DNA of 64,000 bases from Roseovarius tolerans (GCF_900109855.1 NZ_FOBO01000002.1:1-64000); one strand, 5' to 3'; counted from the first letter of the stretch, positions 26,154-35,053 are shown. A program made the numbers and translations. Notes: generated by a model not told the origin, from the sequence alone.

Positions 26154-27161
26154 TCAGCCGCCGGTATGGCTCATGTGGCGCGAGACCCGACCATCGACCG
26201 ACTGGCGCGAATAGTCGAAATCGTGGCCCTTTGGCTTGCGCGAGATGGCGTTGCGAATCTCCGCCTCGAGCGGCGCGTCATTGGCGGGATTGTTGCGCAA
26301 GGGCGCGCGCAGGTCGGCCATGTCTTCTTGGCCAAGGCACATGTAAAGCTCGCCAGTGCAGGTCAGACGCACGCGGTTGCAGCTTTCACAGAAATTATGC
26401 GTGAGCGGCGTGATGAAACCGATCTTTTGCCCGGTTTCCTCGAGCCGCACATAGCGCGCCGGTCCGCCGGTGCGTTCGGGCAGGTCGGTGAGGGTATAGT
26501 TTTCGGCGAGCTGCGCGCGCAGGTCCGACAGTTTCCAGTATTGGCCAAGCCGGTCTTCGTTGCCGATATCGCCCATCGGCATGACCTCGATAAAAGTGAG
26601 GTCCATGTCGCGCGATTTGCACCATTCGACCAGCGTGAACAGCTCGTCCTCGTTGAAGCCCTTGAGAGCGACGGTGTTGATCTTGATCCGCAGCCCGGCC
26701 TTTTGCGCGGCGTCGATGCCCTTGATCACCTGGGGCAGGCGGCCCCAGCGGGTGATGTCGGCGAACTTCTGCTCGTCGAGCGTGTCGAGCGACACATTCA
26801 CCCGGCGCACGCCAGCGGCATAGAGATCGTCTGCGAAACGCTCCAACTGGCTGCCGTTGGTGGTGAGCGTCAACTCCTTGAGATCACCCGCCTCGAGATG
26901 CCGGGTCATGGCGTCGAAAAAGGTCATGATCCCCTTGCGCACCAGTGGCTCGCCGCCGGTGATGCGCAGTTTTTCCACGCCCATGCGCACGAAGGTCGAG
27001 CACATGCGATCAAGCTCCTCGAGCGTCAGCAGCTCTTTCTTGGGCAGGAAGGTCATGTTTTCCGACATGCAATAGACGCAGCGAAAATCGCAGCGGTCGG
27101 TTACGGAGACGCGCAGGTAGGAGATGGCGCGCTGGAACGGGTCTATCAGAGGTGCTGTCAT
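26154..27161 (-). CDS. moaA: GTP 3',8-cyclase (molybdenum cofactor biosynthesis)
   Basis: Radical-SAM enzyme catalysing the first step from GTP toward cyclic pyranopterin monophosphate for the molybdenum cofactor, with MoaC. The radical-SAM cluster motif C-x3-C-x2-C is at residues 24, 28 and 31 (context Asp-Arg-Cys-Asp-Phe-Arg-Cys). The C-terminal [4Fe-4S] cluster is in [13 protein letters not shown] (three cysteines: first, fourth and later). The Gly-Gly C-terminus needed for activity ends the protein. At 335 residues it is full length. It is not next to other moa genes. Confidence 0.97.
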   Translation of the reverse strand: MTAPLIDPFQRAISYLRVSVTDRCDFRCVYCMSENMTFLPKKELLTLEELDRMCSTFVRMGVEKLRITGGEPLVRKGIMTFFDAMTRHLEAGDLKELTLTTNGSQLERFADDLYAAGVRRVNVSLDTLDEQKFADITRWGRLPQVIKGIDAAQKAGLRIKINTVALKGFNEDELFTLVEWCKSRDMDLTFIEVMPMGDIGNEDRLGQYWKLSDLRAQLAENYTLTDLPERTGGPARYVRLEETGQKIGFITPLTHNFCESCNRVRLTCTGELYMCLGQEDMADLRAPLRNNPANDAPLEAEIRNAISRKPKGHDFDYSRQSVDGRVSRHMSHTGG

Positions 27162-27246
27162 GGCCGAAACTTAAGCCGCGCCGTGGAGCGGGGCAAGGGC
27201 GATGTTGCGGATTGTCGGGCCTCTATCGGCGGGGTAGGGTGACGGC

Positions 27247-27666
27247 ATGACACGGAGTCTGACATTGATCGCGACCCTCGCCCTCCTCGGTGCCTGCGCG
27301 CAGGTCGAGGGGATTTTCCAGCCTGCGCCGGAGCCTGCCACCGAAGCGCCGTCTGCCGCGTCGGAAACCGTGCCGGAAGACGAGGACGCCGAGACACCCG
27401 CGCCCGCGACGGGTGATCTGGGGCTGACGGTGGCGTCCTTGGGCACGGCGACCGAGCCCGGGCTGTGGCTCAAGACGCCTTTGGTGGATGCGCCGGGGCG
27501 CGGGCGGGTCACTTATCCGGTGAATGGCAAGACGGTGGAGGTGGATCTTATCCCGCTCGATGCGCCGCGCGGCGCGGGGAGCCGATTGTCGCTGGCCGGG
27601 TTTCAGGCGCTCGGCGCGCCGCTCACCGGGTTGCCGGAGGTACGGGTCACCGGCCTTGGCGGGTGA
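27247..27666 (+). CDS. Uncharacterised small lipoprotein
   Basis: A 139-residue protein with a signal peptide ending in a lipobox (Leu-Gly-Ala-Cys, cysteine 17). A linker of about 40 residues, very rich in Pro, Ala, Glu and Thr (23-58), connects to a small beta-rich domain (60-139). It follows moaA divergently (85 bases) and precedes the phosphatase gene. No family recognised. Confidence 0.75.
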   Translation: MTRSLTLIATLALLGACAQVEGIFQPAPEPATEAPSAASETVPEDEDAETPAPATGDLGLTVASLGTATEPGLWLKTPLVDAPGRGRVTYPVNGKTVEVDLIPLDAPRGAGSRLSLAGFQALGAPLTGLPEVRVTGLGG

Positions 27667-27746
27667 GGCGCGGCTTTCGCTTTGTCTTTCGTGACGTGGC
27701 GGGCTATCTGCTCCGGACATCATAGGGGCGGATGAGGAGACGCGCG

Positions 27747-28412
27747 ATGCGCACGGTGGTTTTCGATCTCGATGGCACGCTGGCCGACACGAGCGGTGAT
27801 CTTGTCGCCGCCGCCAATGCCTGTTTCCGGGGGCTTGGGGTGGGCGATATGCTCGATCCCGTGGCCGATGCCGGGGTCGCCTTGCGCGGCGGGCGGGCGA
27901 TGCTGACCCTTGGAATGGAGCGTCTGGGGCGCGGCGATGATATGGTTGAGATCGACCGGCAATATCCCATCTTGCTGGAGGCCTATGCCCAGGCGATCGA
28001 CGTGCATACCACGCTCTATCCCGGGGCGATGGAGGCCGTCGCGGGGCTGAGCGATGCGGGCTATAAGGTCGCCATCTGCACCAACAAGCCCGAGCGGCTG
28101 GCGCGGCTGCTGATGGAGCGGCTGGGCGTTCTCGGGGCATTTGCCGCGCTGACCGGCGCCGACACGCTGGCGGTGCGCAAGCCCGACCCGGAGCATCTGC
28201 GCGAGACGGTGCGGCGCGCGGGTGGCGATCCGATGCGCTCGCTTCTGGTGGGCGATACCGTGACCGATTTCGACACCGCGCGTGCAGCGGGCGTGCCGTC
28301 GGTGCTGGTGAGTTTCGGGCCCAATGGCGCGGCGGTGGCGGATCTGGGGCCGGAGGCCGTGATCGGCCATTACGACGAATTGCCCGGCGTGGTCACGCGG
28401 CTTATTGGGTAA
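27747..28412 (+). CDS. gph: Phosphoglycolate phosphatase (HAD family)
   Basis: A 221-residue HAD-superfamily phosphatase. Motif I Asp-Leu-Asp-Gly-Thr-Leu-Ala-Asp-Thr at residues 7-15 (nucleophile Asp7, acid Asp9); motif II Thr (Ile-Cys-Thr-Asn-Lys-Pro) near 110-115; motif III Lys (Arg-Lys-Pro-Asp-Pro) near 150; motif IV Val-Gly-Asp-Thr-x-Thr-Asp near 170. The helical cap (about 15-85) is of the C1 type of Gph. It hydrolyses 2-phosphoglycolate, formed by oxidative DNA damage repair or photorespiratory-type reactions. The start at 27747 follows a GAGGAG site 8 bases upstream; five extra codons upstream are less likely. The exact substrate is inferred. Confidence 0.85.
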   Translation: MRTVVFDLDGTLADTSGDLVAAANACFRGLGVGDMLDPVADAGVALRGGRAMLTLGMERLGRGDDMVEIDRQYPILLEAYAQAIDVHTTLYPGAMEAVAGLSDAGYKVAICTNKPERLARLLMERLGVLGAFAALTGADTLAVRKPDPEHLRETVRRAGGDPMRSLLVGDTVTDFDTARAAGVPSVLVSFGPNGAAVADLGPEAVIGHYDELPGVVTRLIG

Positions 28413-28502
28413 GACGCAGGGCGGTTTCGGATTTTGCGAATATGCCGGGGGCGCGCACAGGAAAGCATTGACGCAGCCCGGATCGGCACCCAAAACAAAG
28501 CC

Positions 28503-29699
28503 ATGACCGAGGTATTCAAAGGCAATTTCACCCAGCAGGAGCCGATCCCCGATGAGGGGATCGAGGCGGCGATGGGCGTGCTGCGCTCGGGCCGGTTGCA
28601 TCGTTACAACCTCGTGGGCGACGAGCCGGGCGAGGTGGCGCTGCTGGAGCGGGAATTCGCAGACTATACAGGCGCGCGCTACGCGCTTGCCGTGGCCTCG
28701 GGCGGCTATGCGATGGCCACGGCGCTGCGCGCGCTTGGGGTCGGGCCGGGGGACCGGGTGCTCACCAATGCCTTCACGCTCGCCCCGGTGCCGGGGTCGA
28801 TTGCCAGTGTCGGCGCCGTGCCGGTCTTTGTCGGCGTGACCGAGGCGCTGACCATCGACCTCGATGATCTCGCGGCCAAGACGCAGGACGCCGATGTGCT
28901 GATGCTGAGCCACATGCGCGGGCATTTGGCGGATATGGATCGGCTTATGGAAATCTGCGACGCGGGCAATGTAACCGTGGTCGAGGATTGTGCGCATACG
29001 ATGGGCGCGGCGTGGCGCGGCGTGCCCTCGGGGCGGTGGGGCCGTGTGGGCTGTTATTCCACCCAGACCTACAAGCACATGAATTCGGGCGAGGGTGGGT
29101 TTCTGGTCACCGATGACGACGAGGTGATGGCTCGTGCGATCATCCTGTCGGGATCTTACATGCTCTATGGTCGGCACGGGACGGTGCCGCCCGACGAGGT
29201 GTTCGAGCGGGTGAAGTACGACACGCCCAATGTCTCGGGGCGGATGGACCATCTGCGCGCGGCGATCCTGCGGCCGCAGTTGCGCGCGCTGGAGGGCCAG
29301 GTCGAGAAGTGGAACGCGCGCTACCGCGTGGTCGAGGAGGGCTTGCGTGGCACGCCGGGCCTGACCCTGCCGGAGCGCGGCGAGCAGGAGAGCTATGTCG
29401 GGTCGTCCATTCAGTTCCTGCTGCTTGATTGGGACGGGGCGCGCATCGGCGAGGTTCTGAAACGCTGTGTCGCGCGGGGGGTGGAGCTCAAATGGTTCGG
29501 CGCGGCGGAACCGGCGGGGTTCACCAGCCGCTATGACAGTTGGCGCTATGCGCCGTCCGCGCCGATGCCCGCGAGCGACCGCATTTTGCGCGGCATTGTC
29601 GACATGCGCCTGCCGCTGACCTTCAGCCTTGAGGATTGTGCGCAGATTGCCCGGATCATCCGGGCCGAGGTGGGGGCGGTCTATCAGGCGGCATCTTGA
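28503..29699 (+). CDS. DegT/DnrJ/EryC1-family aminotransferase
   Basis: A 398-residue PLP-dependent enzyme of the DegT family, which aminates nucleotide-sugar keto groups or related precursors. The Schiff-base lysine is in Thr-Tyr-Lys-His-Met-Asn-Ser-Gly-Glu-Gly-Gly, about residue 190, and the Glu-Asp-Cys-Ala-His motif with the pyridine-binding Asp is at about 161-165. The Ser-Gly-Gly-Tyr-Ala loop near residue 64 binds the phosphate. No other sugar genes lie nearby, so the substrate is open. ATG 28503 chosen because the family begins near here; the 23-codon extension upstream has no support. Confidence 0.85.
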   Translation: MTEVFKGNFTQQEPIPDEGIEAAMGVLRSGRLHRYNLVGDEPGEVALLEREFADYTGARYALAVASGGYAMATALRALGVGPGDRVLTNAFTLAPVPGSIASVGAVPVFVGVTEALTIDLDDLAAKTQDADVLMLSHMRGHLADMDRLMEICDAGNVTVVEDCAHTMGAAWRGVPSGRWGRVGCYSTQTYKHMNSGEGGFLVTDDDEVMARAIILSGSYMLYGRHGTVPPDEVFERVKYDTPNVSGRMDHLRAAILRPQLRALEGQVEKWNARYRVVEEGLRGTPGLTLPERGEQESYVGSSIQFLLLDWDGARIGEVLKRCVARGVELKWFGAAEPAGFTSRYDSWRYAPSAPMPASDRILRGIVDMRLPLTFSLEDCAQIARIIRAEVGAVYQAAS

Positions 29700-29703
29700 C
29701 GAA

Positions 29704-29743
29704 ATGGCTCAAATGACCTACGTTAAAGGACCAAATGAGCCAT
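29704..29743. promoter_or_regulatory. Operator of the RES-Xre toxin-antitoxin operon
   Basis: ATGGCTCA (29704-29711) and TGAGCCAT (29736-29743) are perfect 8-bp inverted repeats with a 24-base spacer; CAAATGA is also present twice in direct orientation. The element ends just before the antitoxin start at 29760 and lies where the promoter should be. Type II antitoxins of this family bind such repeats and repress their own operon; binding here is inferred. Confidence 0.55.
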
Positions 29744-29759
29744 GCATCGGAGCCACCCC

Positions 29760-30212
29760 ATGCCGTTCGATATCGCCAATCAGCAAGAGCTCGAACAATC
29801 CTGGAAATACCTGAGCCGCAACGGCCCGGTGCCCGAATCGCCCTATGACGTGCATGCGGCGATCGAGAAGGGGCTGCCTGCGGCGGCGCTGAAACGGTTT
29901 CGGGCGGCGGTCGAGGAATTGCCGGACAAGACATGGGCCGAGATCCTTGCGATCAGTGTCTCGCAGCTCAAGCGGCTGCGCGGCGCGGACCGGCCGCTGT
30001 CGAGCGGGGTCAGCTCGCAACTGGTGTTGTTCGCACTGTTGCTGACGCGGGCCGAGGATGTGTTCGGCGGGCGCGCGGCGGCGCTTGACTGGATGCGGGG
30101 CGAGCAGATGGCGCTTGGCGGGAGGCGGCCCATCGACCTTCTGGATACCTTTATCGGTGCGGCCCTCGTGGATCGGACCCTGCGGCAGATTGACTACGGC
30201 GTCTATCTGTGA
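29760..30212 (+). CDS. Xre/MbcA/ParS-type antitoxin (DUF2384)
   Basis: A 150-residue antitoxin of the Xre-MbcA-ParS type. The N-terminal helix-turn-helix (about 37-75, with the Ser-Gln-Leu-Lys-Arg-Leu-Arg recognition helix) is followed by the C-terminal toxin-binding domain (about 85-150), which ends in Asp-Tyr-Gly-Val-Tyr. It neutralises the RES-domain toxin encoded next and represses the operon. GGAG lies 8 bases before ATG 29760; the earlier ATG at 29742 falls inside the operator palindrome, so the later one is preferred. Overlap with the toxin gene is 4 bases (GTGA). Confidence 0.87.
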   Translation: MPFDIANQQELEQSWKYLSRNGPVPESPYDVHAAIEKGLPAAALKRFRAAVEELPDKTWAEILAISVSQLKRLRGADRPLSSGVSSQLVLFALLLTRAEDVFGGRAAALDWMRGEQMALGGRRPIDLLDTFIGAALVDRTLRQIDYGVYL

Positions 30213-30712
30213 CGCCTTTGCCGGCAGCCCTGGGCGGCGGCACGGTGGCCGCGCACCGTCTGGACCGGGCCCGGCACGCCGCGACCTGGAGCAGCGGCGA
30301 AGGCGCGTTTCAGGCCGGGGGGCGGTGGAATTCCGTCGGGACCCGGGCTGTTTACTGCGCGCTCGACCCGTCCACGGCGATTCTGGAGGTGGCGGTGCAC
30401 AAGGGGTTTCGCGTGCTCGACACGCAACCGCACATGCTGACCTCCTTTTCCGTGATCACCCCCGAGCGGGTGCGGGTAATCGCGCCTGATGACATCCCCG
30501 ATCCGCGCTGGCTCGATCCCAACAACGCCGTTCCCGACCGGCGGGCCTGGGGCGATGAGCAATTGCGCGCGCATGGCATGATCGTGATCCCCTCGGTGGT
30601 GTCGCGGCAGAGCTGGAACCTCGTGTTTCTGGCGCCCTTGCCCGATGGGCGGATCAGCGATGCCGTGCAGGAGGATTTCGTGCTCGACCCGAGGCTGAAC
30701 GCGACCCGCTGA
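30209..30712 (+). CDS. RES-domain toxin (NAD+-degrading)
   Basis: A 167-residue RES-domain protein. The family's active-site residues can be read: Arg39 in Gly-Gly-Arg-Trp-Asn, Tyr49, Glu60 and Ser129 (Pro-Ser-Val). The family is named after the conserved Arg-Glu-Ser residues. Members such as MbcT phosphorolyse or hydrolyse NAD+, stopping growth when free of antitoxin. It begins with GTG at 30209 inside the antitoxin stop, so it depends on antitoxin translation. The pair is intact and sits just upstream of the liu promoter. Confidence 0.88.
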   Translation: MTPLPAALGGGTVAAHRLDRARHAATWSSGEGAFQAGGRWNSVGTRAVYCALDPSTAILEVAVHKGFRVLDTQPHMLTSFSVITPERVRVIAPDDIPDPRWLDPNNAVPDRRAWGDEQLRAHGMIVIPSVVSRQSWNLVFLAPLPDGRISDAVQEDFVLDPRLNATR

Positions 30713-30728
30713 GCCGCGCGGCACGGGA

Positions 30729-30758
30729 TTGACGCGCACGCGGCCTTGTGTCTATAAA
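30729..30758 (+). promoter_or_regulatory. Promoter of the liu (leucine degradation) operon
   Basis: TTGACG (30729-30734), an 18-bp spacer and TATAAA (30753-30758). A start near 30765 gives a leader of about 35 bases to the ATG at 30801, which has a GGAGGAGG ribosome site. The palindrome at 30759-30772 starts directly after the -10 hexamer. Confidence 0.6.
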
Positions 30759-30772
30759 TGAACAAGTGTTCA
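30759..30772. promoter_or_regulatory. Palindromic operator over the liu transcription start
   Basis: TGAACA-AG-TGTTCA is a perfect 6-bp inverted repeat with a two-base centre, immediately after the -10 element. Position and symmetry fit a repressor site, for example a TetR-family regulator responding to acyl-CoA. The GAAC-N4-GTTC core also resembles the LexA box of Gram-positive bacteria, but alphaproteobacterial LexA uses a different, direct-repeat site. No regulator gene is adjacent. Confidence 0.5.
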
Positions 30773-30800
30773 ATAAATCCGTTCCGGAGGAGGAAGCGCG

Positions 30801-31964
30801 ATGTTCAATGCCGTGATGCAGTTTGATCTGGGCGAGGATGTGAACGCCCTGCGCGAGATGGTGCATCGGTGGGCGCAGGAGCGGGTGAAGCCGATTGCGG
30901 AGGATGTGGACCGTGACAACGTCTTTCCGAATGACCTCTGGCGTGAAATGGGCGATCTGGGCCTGCTGGGGATCACCGTGCCTGAGGAATACGGCGGCTC
31001 GGGGATGAATTACCTCGCGCATGTGATCGCGGTGGAAGAGATCGCGCGCGCCTCTGCCTCGGTGTCGCTCAGCTATGGCGCGCATTCCAATCTGTGCGTC
31101 AATCAGATCAAGCTGAACGGGACGGACGAACAGCGGGCGAAATACCTGCCCGGTCTGGTTTCGGGCGCACATGTCGGTGCGCTCGCCATGTCGGAGGCGG
31201 GGGCGGGCAGCGACGTGGTCGCCATGAAGCTGCGCGCCGAGAAGCGTAACGATCACTACAAGCTCAATGGCAACAAGTACTGGATCACCAACGGGCCGGA
31301 TGCCGACACGCTCGTGGTCTATGCCAAGACCGACCCGGAGGCGGGGGCCAAGGGAATCACCGCGTTCCTGATCGAGAAGACGATGACCGGGTTCAGCACG
31401 AGTCCGCATTTTGACAAGCTGGGAATGCGCGGCAGCAACACCGCCGAGTTGATCTTTGACGATGTCGAGGTGCCGTTCGAGAATGTGCTGGGCGAAGAGG
31501 GCAAGGGCGTGCGCGTGCTCATGTCGGGCCTCGATTACGAGCGCGTGGTGCTGGCAGGCATCGGCACTGGCATCATGGCCGCCTGTCTGGACGAGATCAT
31601 GCCCTACATGGCCGCGCGCAAGCAGTTCGGGCAGCCGATTGGCTCGTTCCAGCTGATGCAAGGCAAGATCGCGGATATGTACACGGCGATGAATTCGGCG
31701 CGCGCCTATGTCTACGAGGTGGCCAAGGCCTGCGACCGGGGGGATGTGACCCGGCAGGACGCCGCCGCCTGCTGTCTCTATGCGAGCGAGCAGGCGATGG
31801 TGCAGGCGCATCAGGCGGTGCAGGCCATGGGTGGCGCAGGGTTCCTCAACGATGCGCCCGTCGCGCGGCTGTTCCGTGATGCCAAGCTGATGGAGATCGG
31901 GGCGGGCACGTCGGAGATCCGACGCATGCTGGTGGGCCGCGAGTTGATGGGGGCGATGACATGA
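30801..31964 (+). CDS. ivd: Isovaleryl-CoA dehydrogenase
   Basis: A 387-residue acyl-CoA dehydrogenase that oxidises isovaleryl-CoA to 3-methylcrotonyl-CoA in leucine breakdown, with FAD. The catalytic base Glu is in Leu-Asp-Tyr-Glu-Arg-Val-Val-Leu-Ala (about residue 245), the isovaleryl-CoA-specific position. The family signature [27 protein letters not shown] near residue 135 binds the flavin. A strong GGAGGAGG site precedes the ATG. First gene of the liu cluster; followed with ATGA overlap by a small secreted protein gene. Confidence 0.93.
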   Translation: MFNAVMQFDLGEDVNALREMVHRWAQERVKPIAEDVDRDNVFPNDLWREMGDLGLLGITVPEEYGGSGMNYLAHVIAVEEIARASASVSLSYGAHSNLCVNQIKLNGTDEQRAKYLPGLVSGAHVGALAMSEAGAGSDVVAMKLRAEKRNDHYKLNGNKYWITNGPDADTLVVYAKTDPEAGAKGITAFLIEKTMTGFSTSPHFDKLGMRGSNTAELIFDDVEVPFENVLGEEGKGVRVLMSGLDYERVVLAGIGTGIMAACLDEIMPYMAARKQFGQPIGSFQLMQGKIADMYTAMNSARAYVYEVAKACDRGDVTRQDAAACCLYASEQAMVQAHQAVQAMGGAGFLNDAPVARLFRDAKLMEIGAGTSEIRRMLVGRELMGAMT

Positions 31965-32437
31965 AGGGGCTGATTGCGGCGCTGCTGCTATTGCCTGTGC
32001 CGGGGATGGCGCAGGATCTGGCCTTCGACATCGCCCCGGTCGAGGCCTGCATTCGCGCGGGTGGCGGCGAGAGTTGCGCGGGCAAGGCCGCGGCGCAATG
32101 TATCGAGGCCACGCCCGGCGGCTATACCACCGTTGCCATGAGCGGCTGCACCGACCGTGAGCGCGCGCATTGGGATGGCTGGCTCAACACCGTCTATCAG
32201 CAGCTTTACGCGAAACTGGCGGCTCAGGATGCGCAGGCCCCGTCCTATGCGCCGAAACAGGCCGAGGCGCTGCGCGCGATGCAGCGGGCGTGGATCGGGT
32301 ATCGCGATGCCAAATGCGGTTATGAGGCCTCGCAATGGGGCGGCGGCACAGGGGCGGGACCGGCACGGGTGAGTTGTCTTTTGCACGAGACAGCACAGCA
32401 AATGCTCTACCTGCAATCGAGCGAGTTGGGAGGCTGA
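31961..32437 (+). CDS. LprI-type lysozyme inhibitor domain protein
   Basis: A 158-residue secreted protein: signal peptide (cut near residue 18) followed by a small helical domain with five to six cysteines (Cys28, Cys38, Cys45, Cys61, Cys117, Cys138), the spacing and Trp-x3-Arg-Asp-x-Lys-Cys motif near 109-117 typical of the LprI/DUF1311 family. Family members bind lysozyme in the periplasm. It overlaps the ivd stop by four bases (ATGA), so it is translated from the same mRNA; why it is there is unclear. Confidence 0.75.
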   Translation: MKGLIAALLLLPVPGMAQDLAFDIAPVEACIRAGGGESCAGKAAAQCIEATPGGYTTVAMSGCTDRERAHWDGWLNTVYQQLYAKLAAQDAQAPSYAPKQAEALRAMQRAWIGYRDAKCGYEASQWGGGTGAGPARVSCLLHETAQQMLYLQSSELGG

Positions 32438-32441
32438 TCCG

Positions 32442-32732
32442 ATGCCGCGCCGCCTGATCTTTCTGCCGGTTCTGGCGCTGATCGCCGTGGTGGCGGGCAT
32501 CGGCCTGATGCTGGGCGGGCGCGCGGCGACGACGACCGAGACAGAGGTGATCGAACGCATGGCGGCACGCTATCTGACCGAGGCGGGTACGGAGGCGGCC
32601 CGCTCGGATTGTGAGGCGCGTCCGGCGGTGAGCGACGATCTGTGGCTTGTGGTGGCCTGTGGCGATTATGAGTATTTTGTTGATGCCTATGGGCGGTTGG
32701 TTCATCGCAATGCACCCGGGGTGGCGTCATGA
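32442..32732 (+). CDS. Uncharacterised small membrane-anchored protein
   Basis: A 96-residue protein with a basic start, one hydrophobic helix (about residues 6-27) and a polar C-terminal domain with Cys47 and Cys65, which could form a disulfide if periplasmic. It fills the gap between the LprI-like gene and the acyl-CoA synthetase gene and overlaps the latter by four bases. No family recognised. Confidence 0.65.
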   Translation: MPRRLIFLPVLALIAVVAGIGLMLGGRAATTTETEVIERMAARYLTEAGTEAARSDCEARPAVSDDLWLVVACGDYEYFVDAYGRLVHRNAPGVAS

Positions 32733-34318
32733 GTGACATGCGACCTATGTTGCGCCCTGCGCCTTACGAGGTGCTGCGCGACGAGTTCCGGTGGGATATC
32801 CCGGCGCGGCTGAACATGGCCGCGCAGGTGTGTGACGACTGGGCCGAAGCGGCACCGGAGCGCGTGGCGATCATCGATCTGTCGGGCGATGGCCCGCGCG
32901 AGGTAAGCTATGGCGCGTTGCGGCGCATGGCGGATTTGTTGGCGCATGCGCTTCTGGCGCGGGGTGTGATGCAGGGCGACCGGGTGGGCGTGTTGCGCAG
33001 CCAGGGCGCATGGTGTGCGGCAGCGCATATCGCGATCTGGAAAATTGGCGCGATTTCAATCCCTTTGTTCAAACTCTTCAAGCATGATGCGCTGTCGAGC
33101 CGGGTGCGGGACGCGGGCGCGCGGGTGGTCGTGACAGACACCGAGGGCGCGGGGATGCTGGCCGGTTTTGCCGAGGTGGAGCCGCTGATTCCCGAGCGCG
33201 AACCGCTGTCCGAGGCGCAGTTCGAGACGGTGTTCGAGACGGTGGAAACCGAAGTGGAGACGCCAGCCGTGCTGATCTACACGAGCGGCACCACGGGCAG
33301 CCCCAAGGGCGCGCTGCACGGCCACCGTGTGCTGACCGGGCATTTGCCGGGGGTGGAGATGAGCCACGATTTCCTCGGGCAACCCGGCGATTGCCTGTGG
33401 ACCCCTGCCGATTGGGCGTGGATTGGCGGGCTGTTCGACGTGCTGATGCCGGGGCTGGCCATTGGGGTGCCGGTGGTGGCGGCGCGGATGAGCAAGTTCA
33501 GCGTTGCAGAGTGCGTGAGGATCGTTTCGGAAGGTTCTGTAAAAAATGTTTTTTTTCCGCCAACGGCCCTGCGGATGCTGAAAGCCGAAGATGCGCGAAT
33601 TGGCGGGTTGCGCAGCGTGGCGAGCGGCGGTGAGCCGCTTGGGGGCGAGATGCTCGACTGGGGGCGGCGCGCCTTTGGCCTGACGATCAACGAGTTCTAC
33701 GGGCAGACCGAGTGCAACATGGTGGGATCGTCCTGCGGCGCGCTCTTTGATCCGCGCGCCGGTGCCTTGGGCCGTGCCGTGCCGGGACACGAAGTGGCGG
33801 TGATTGACCGTGAGGGCGCCGTGACGACAGGTGAAGGCGATATCGCGATCAGGCGAGGTTCGGCTTCCATGATGTTGGAATATTACGGAAAACCCCGTGA
33901 GACGGCGGAGAAGTTCCGGGGCGATTGGCTGCTGACCGGCGACCGGGGTGTGATCGAGGACGGGTTCATTCGCTTTGTCGGGCGCGAGGATGACGTAATC
34001 AACTCCGCTGGCTACCGGATCGGCCCGGCGGAGATCGAGGATTGTCTGTTGACCCATGACGCGGTCGCGACGGTGGGCGTGGTCGGCAAGCCTGACACTC
34101 TGCGCACCGAGATCGTCAAGGCTTATGTGGTCCTGCGCGCGGGCTGGGAGGCGTCCCCGCCCTTGGCTGAAACGTTGCAGGCGCATGTCAAGGAACGCCT
34201 CGCAAGCTATTCATATCCCAGAGAAATAGATTTTCTGGATGTGCTGCCGATGACGGTTACGGGCAAGGTAATCCGTAAGGATCTCAAGGCGCGTGCGGCG
34301 GCGGAGGTGGGGCAATGA
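32729..34318 (+). CDS. AMP-dependent acyl-CoA synthetase
   Basis: A 529-residue adenylate-forming enzyme (ANL superfamily). The P-loop-like motif Tyr-Thr-Ser-Gly-Thr-Thr-Gly-Ser-Pro-Lys-Gly is near residues 185-195; the Gly-Gln-Thr-Glu motif near 328-331 positions the acyl adenylate; the Thr-Gly-Asp-Arg hinge is near 408 and the catalytic C-terminal lysine is in Thr-Gly-Lys-Val-Ile-Arg-Lys-Asp near 517. Overall features are of the short/medium-chain (ACSM-like) group. It activates a carboxylic acid to its CoA ester and probably feeds the liu pathway with isovalerate or a related acid. Overlaps the preceding gene by four bases. Confidence 0.85.
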   Translation: MSDMRPMLRPAPYEVLRDEFRWDIPARLNMAAQVCDDWAEAAPERVAIIDLSGDGPREVSYGALRRMADLLAHALLARGVMQGDRVGVLRSQGAWCAAAHIAIWKIGAISIPLFKLFKHDALSSRVRDAGARVVVTDTEGAGMLAGFAEVEPLIPEREPLSEAQFETVFETVETEVETPAVLIYTSGTTGSPKGALHGHRVLTGHLPGVEMSHDFLGQPGDCLWTPADWAWIGGLFDVLMPGLAIGVPVVAARMSKFSVAECVRIVSEGSVKNVFFPPTALRMLKAEDARIGGLRSVASGGEPLGGEMLDWGRRAFGLTINEFYGQTECNMVGSSCGALFDPRAGALGRAVPGHEVAVIDREGAVTTGEGDIAIRRGSASMMLEYYGKPRETAEKFRGDWLLTGDRGVIEDGFIRFVGREDDVINSAGYRIGPAEIEDCLLTHDAVATVGVVGKPDTLRTEIVKAYVVLRAGWEASPPLAETLQAHVKERLASYSYPREIDFLDVLPMTVTGKVIRKDLKARAAAEVGQ

Positions 34319-34338
34319 GCGCGGCGCAGGCAATGAAC

Positions 34339-34364
34339 AGGGCCGGTGCGATGCCCGGCCCTTT
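34339..34364 (+). terminator. Hairpin terminator after acyl-CoA synthetase gene
   Basis: AGGGCCGG / CCGGCCCT, a perfect 8-bp stem with an eight-base loop followed by TTT on the plus strand, 20 bases after the acyl-CoA synthetase stop and 22 bases beyond the end of convergent ompW. It may serve both directions. Confidence 0.6.
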
Positions 34365-34386
34365 GATAGGTGAAGTCTGGGGAGGA

Positions 34387-34995
34387 TCAGAACTTCATCA
34401 CGTAGGCGATGTTGAAGACCCACGGGCTGATGTCGACATCGCCGATATTGGCGCCGCCAACGGTGGCTTCGGTTTCGATGTCGATGTAGCGCACGTCGGC
34501 GCGCAGGGCGGATTTCTCGGACAGGGCGAAATCGGCACCGGCATGCAGTGCGAGACCCCAAGAGTCGTCAAGCTGGACCGAGACGCCGTTGAGCGGCCCC
34601 TGACCTTCTTCGTCGAAGAAGTAGGTATAGTTGATACCCGCGCCGATGAACGGTGTGATGCTGCTGTTGTTGGTGAAGTAGTACTGCAGCGACAGGGTGG
34701 GCGGCAGATGCTTGGTCTCGCCCGCGTTCGTTCCATTGAGGTTGAGATCATGCTTGAAGGGCCAGGAGGCCAGCAATTCGATCCCGACGCGGTCGGCGAT
34801 GAAATATTCGAAAGTGATCGTCGGGCTCAGGGCGCCGTCGGCGTCGACCTTGCCGGCCACGGTGTTCGAGCCGTTGCCGGGTTCGATCCAGCCAAGGCCG
34901 AGGCCGAGGAGGATGTCGCCTTGCTCCTGTGCGAGCGCTGGAGCGGCGGTCGAGGCCATCAGGGCCGCGAGTGTGAGGGCTGTGATATGTTTCAT
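34387..34995 (-). CDS. ompW: OmpW-family outer membrane protein
   Basis: A 202-residue outer membrane protein. Signal peptide with Ala-x-Ala cleavage near residue 20; then eight predicted beta strands and a C-terminal Phe, the OmpW pattern, with the diagnostic Pro-Thr-Leu-Ser-Leu-Gln-Tyr-Tyr-Phe strand near residue 97 and Pro-Phe-Ile-Gly-Ala-Gly-Ile-Asn-Tyr-Thr near 114. OmpW forms a small hydrophobic channel. It is inserted inverted between two halves of the liu cluster. An FNR-type palindrome lies 59-72 bases before the start codon; in E. coli ompW is an FNR-activated gene. The ATG at 34995 is the first that places the signal peptide at the N-terminus. Confidence 0.9.
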   Translation of the reverse strand: MKHITALTLAALMASTAAPALAQEQGDILLGLGLGWIEPGNGSNTVAGKVDADGALSPTITFEYFIADRVGIELLASWPFKHDLNLNGTNAGETKHLPPTLSLQYYFTNNSSITPFIGAGINYTYFFDEEGQGPLNGVSVQLDDSWGLALHAGADFALSEKSALRADVRYIDIETEATVGGANIGDVDISPWVFNIAYVMKF

Positions 34996-35053
34996 GGTCT
35001 TTCCACTCTTGTTCTGACAGCGGCGGGTATGCGCCTGAATCGCCTGTCCGACC

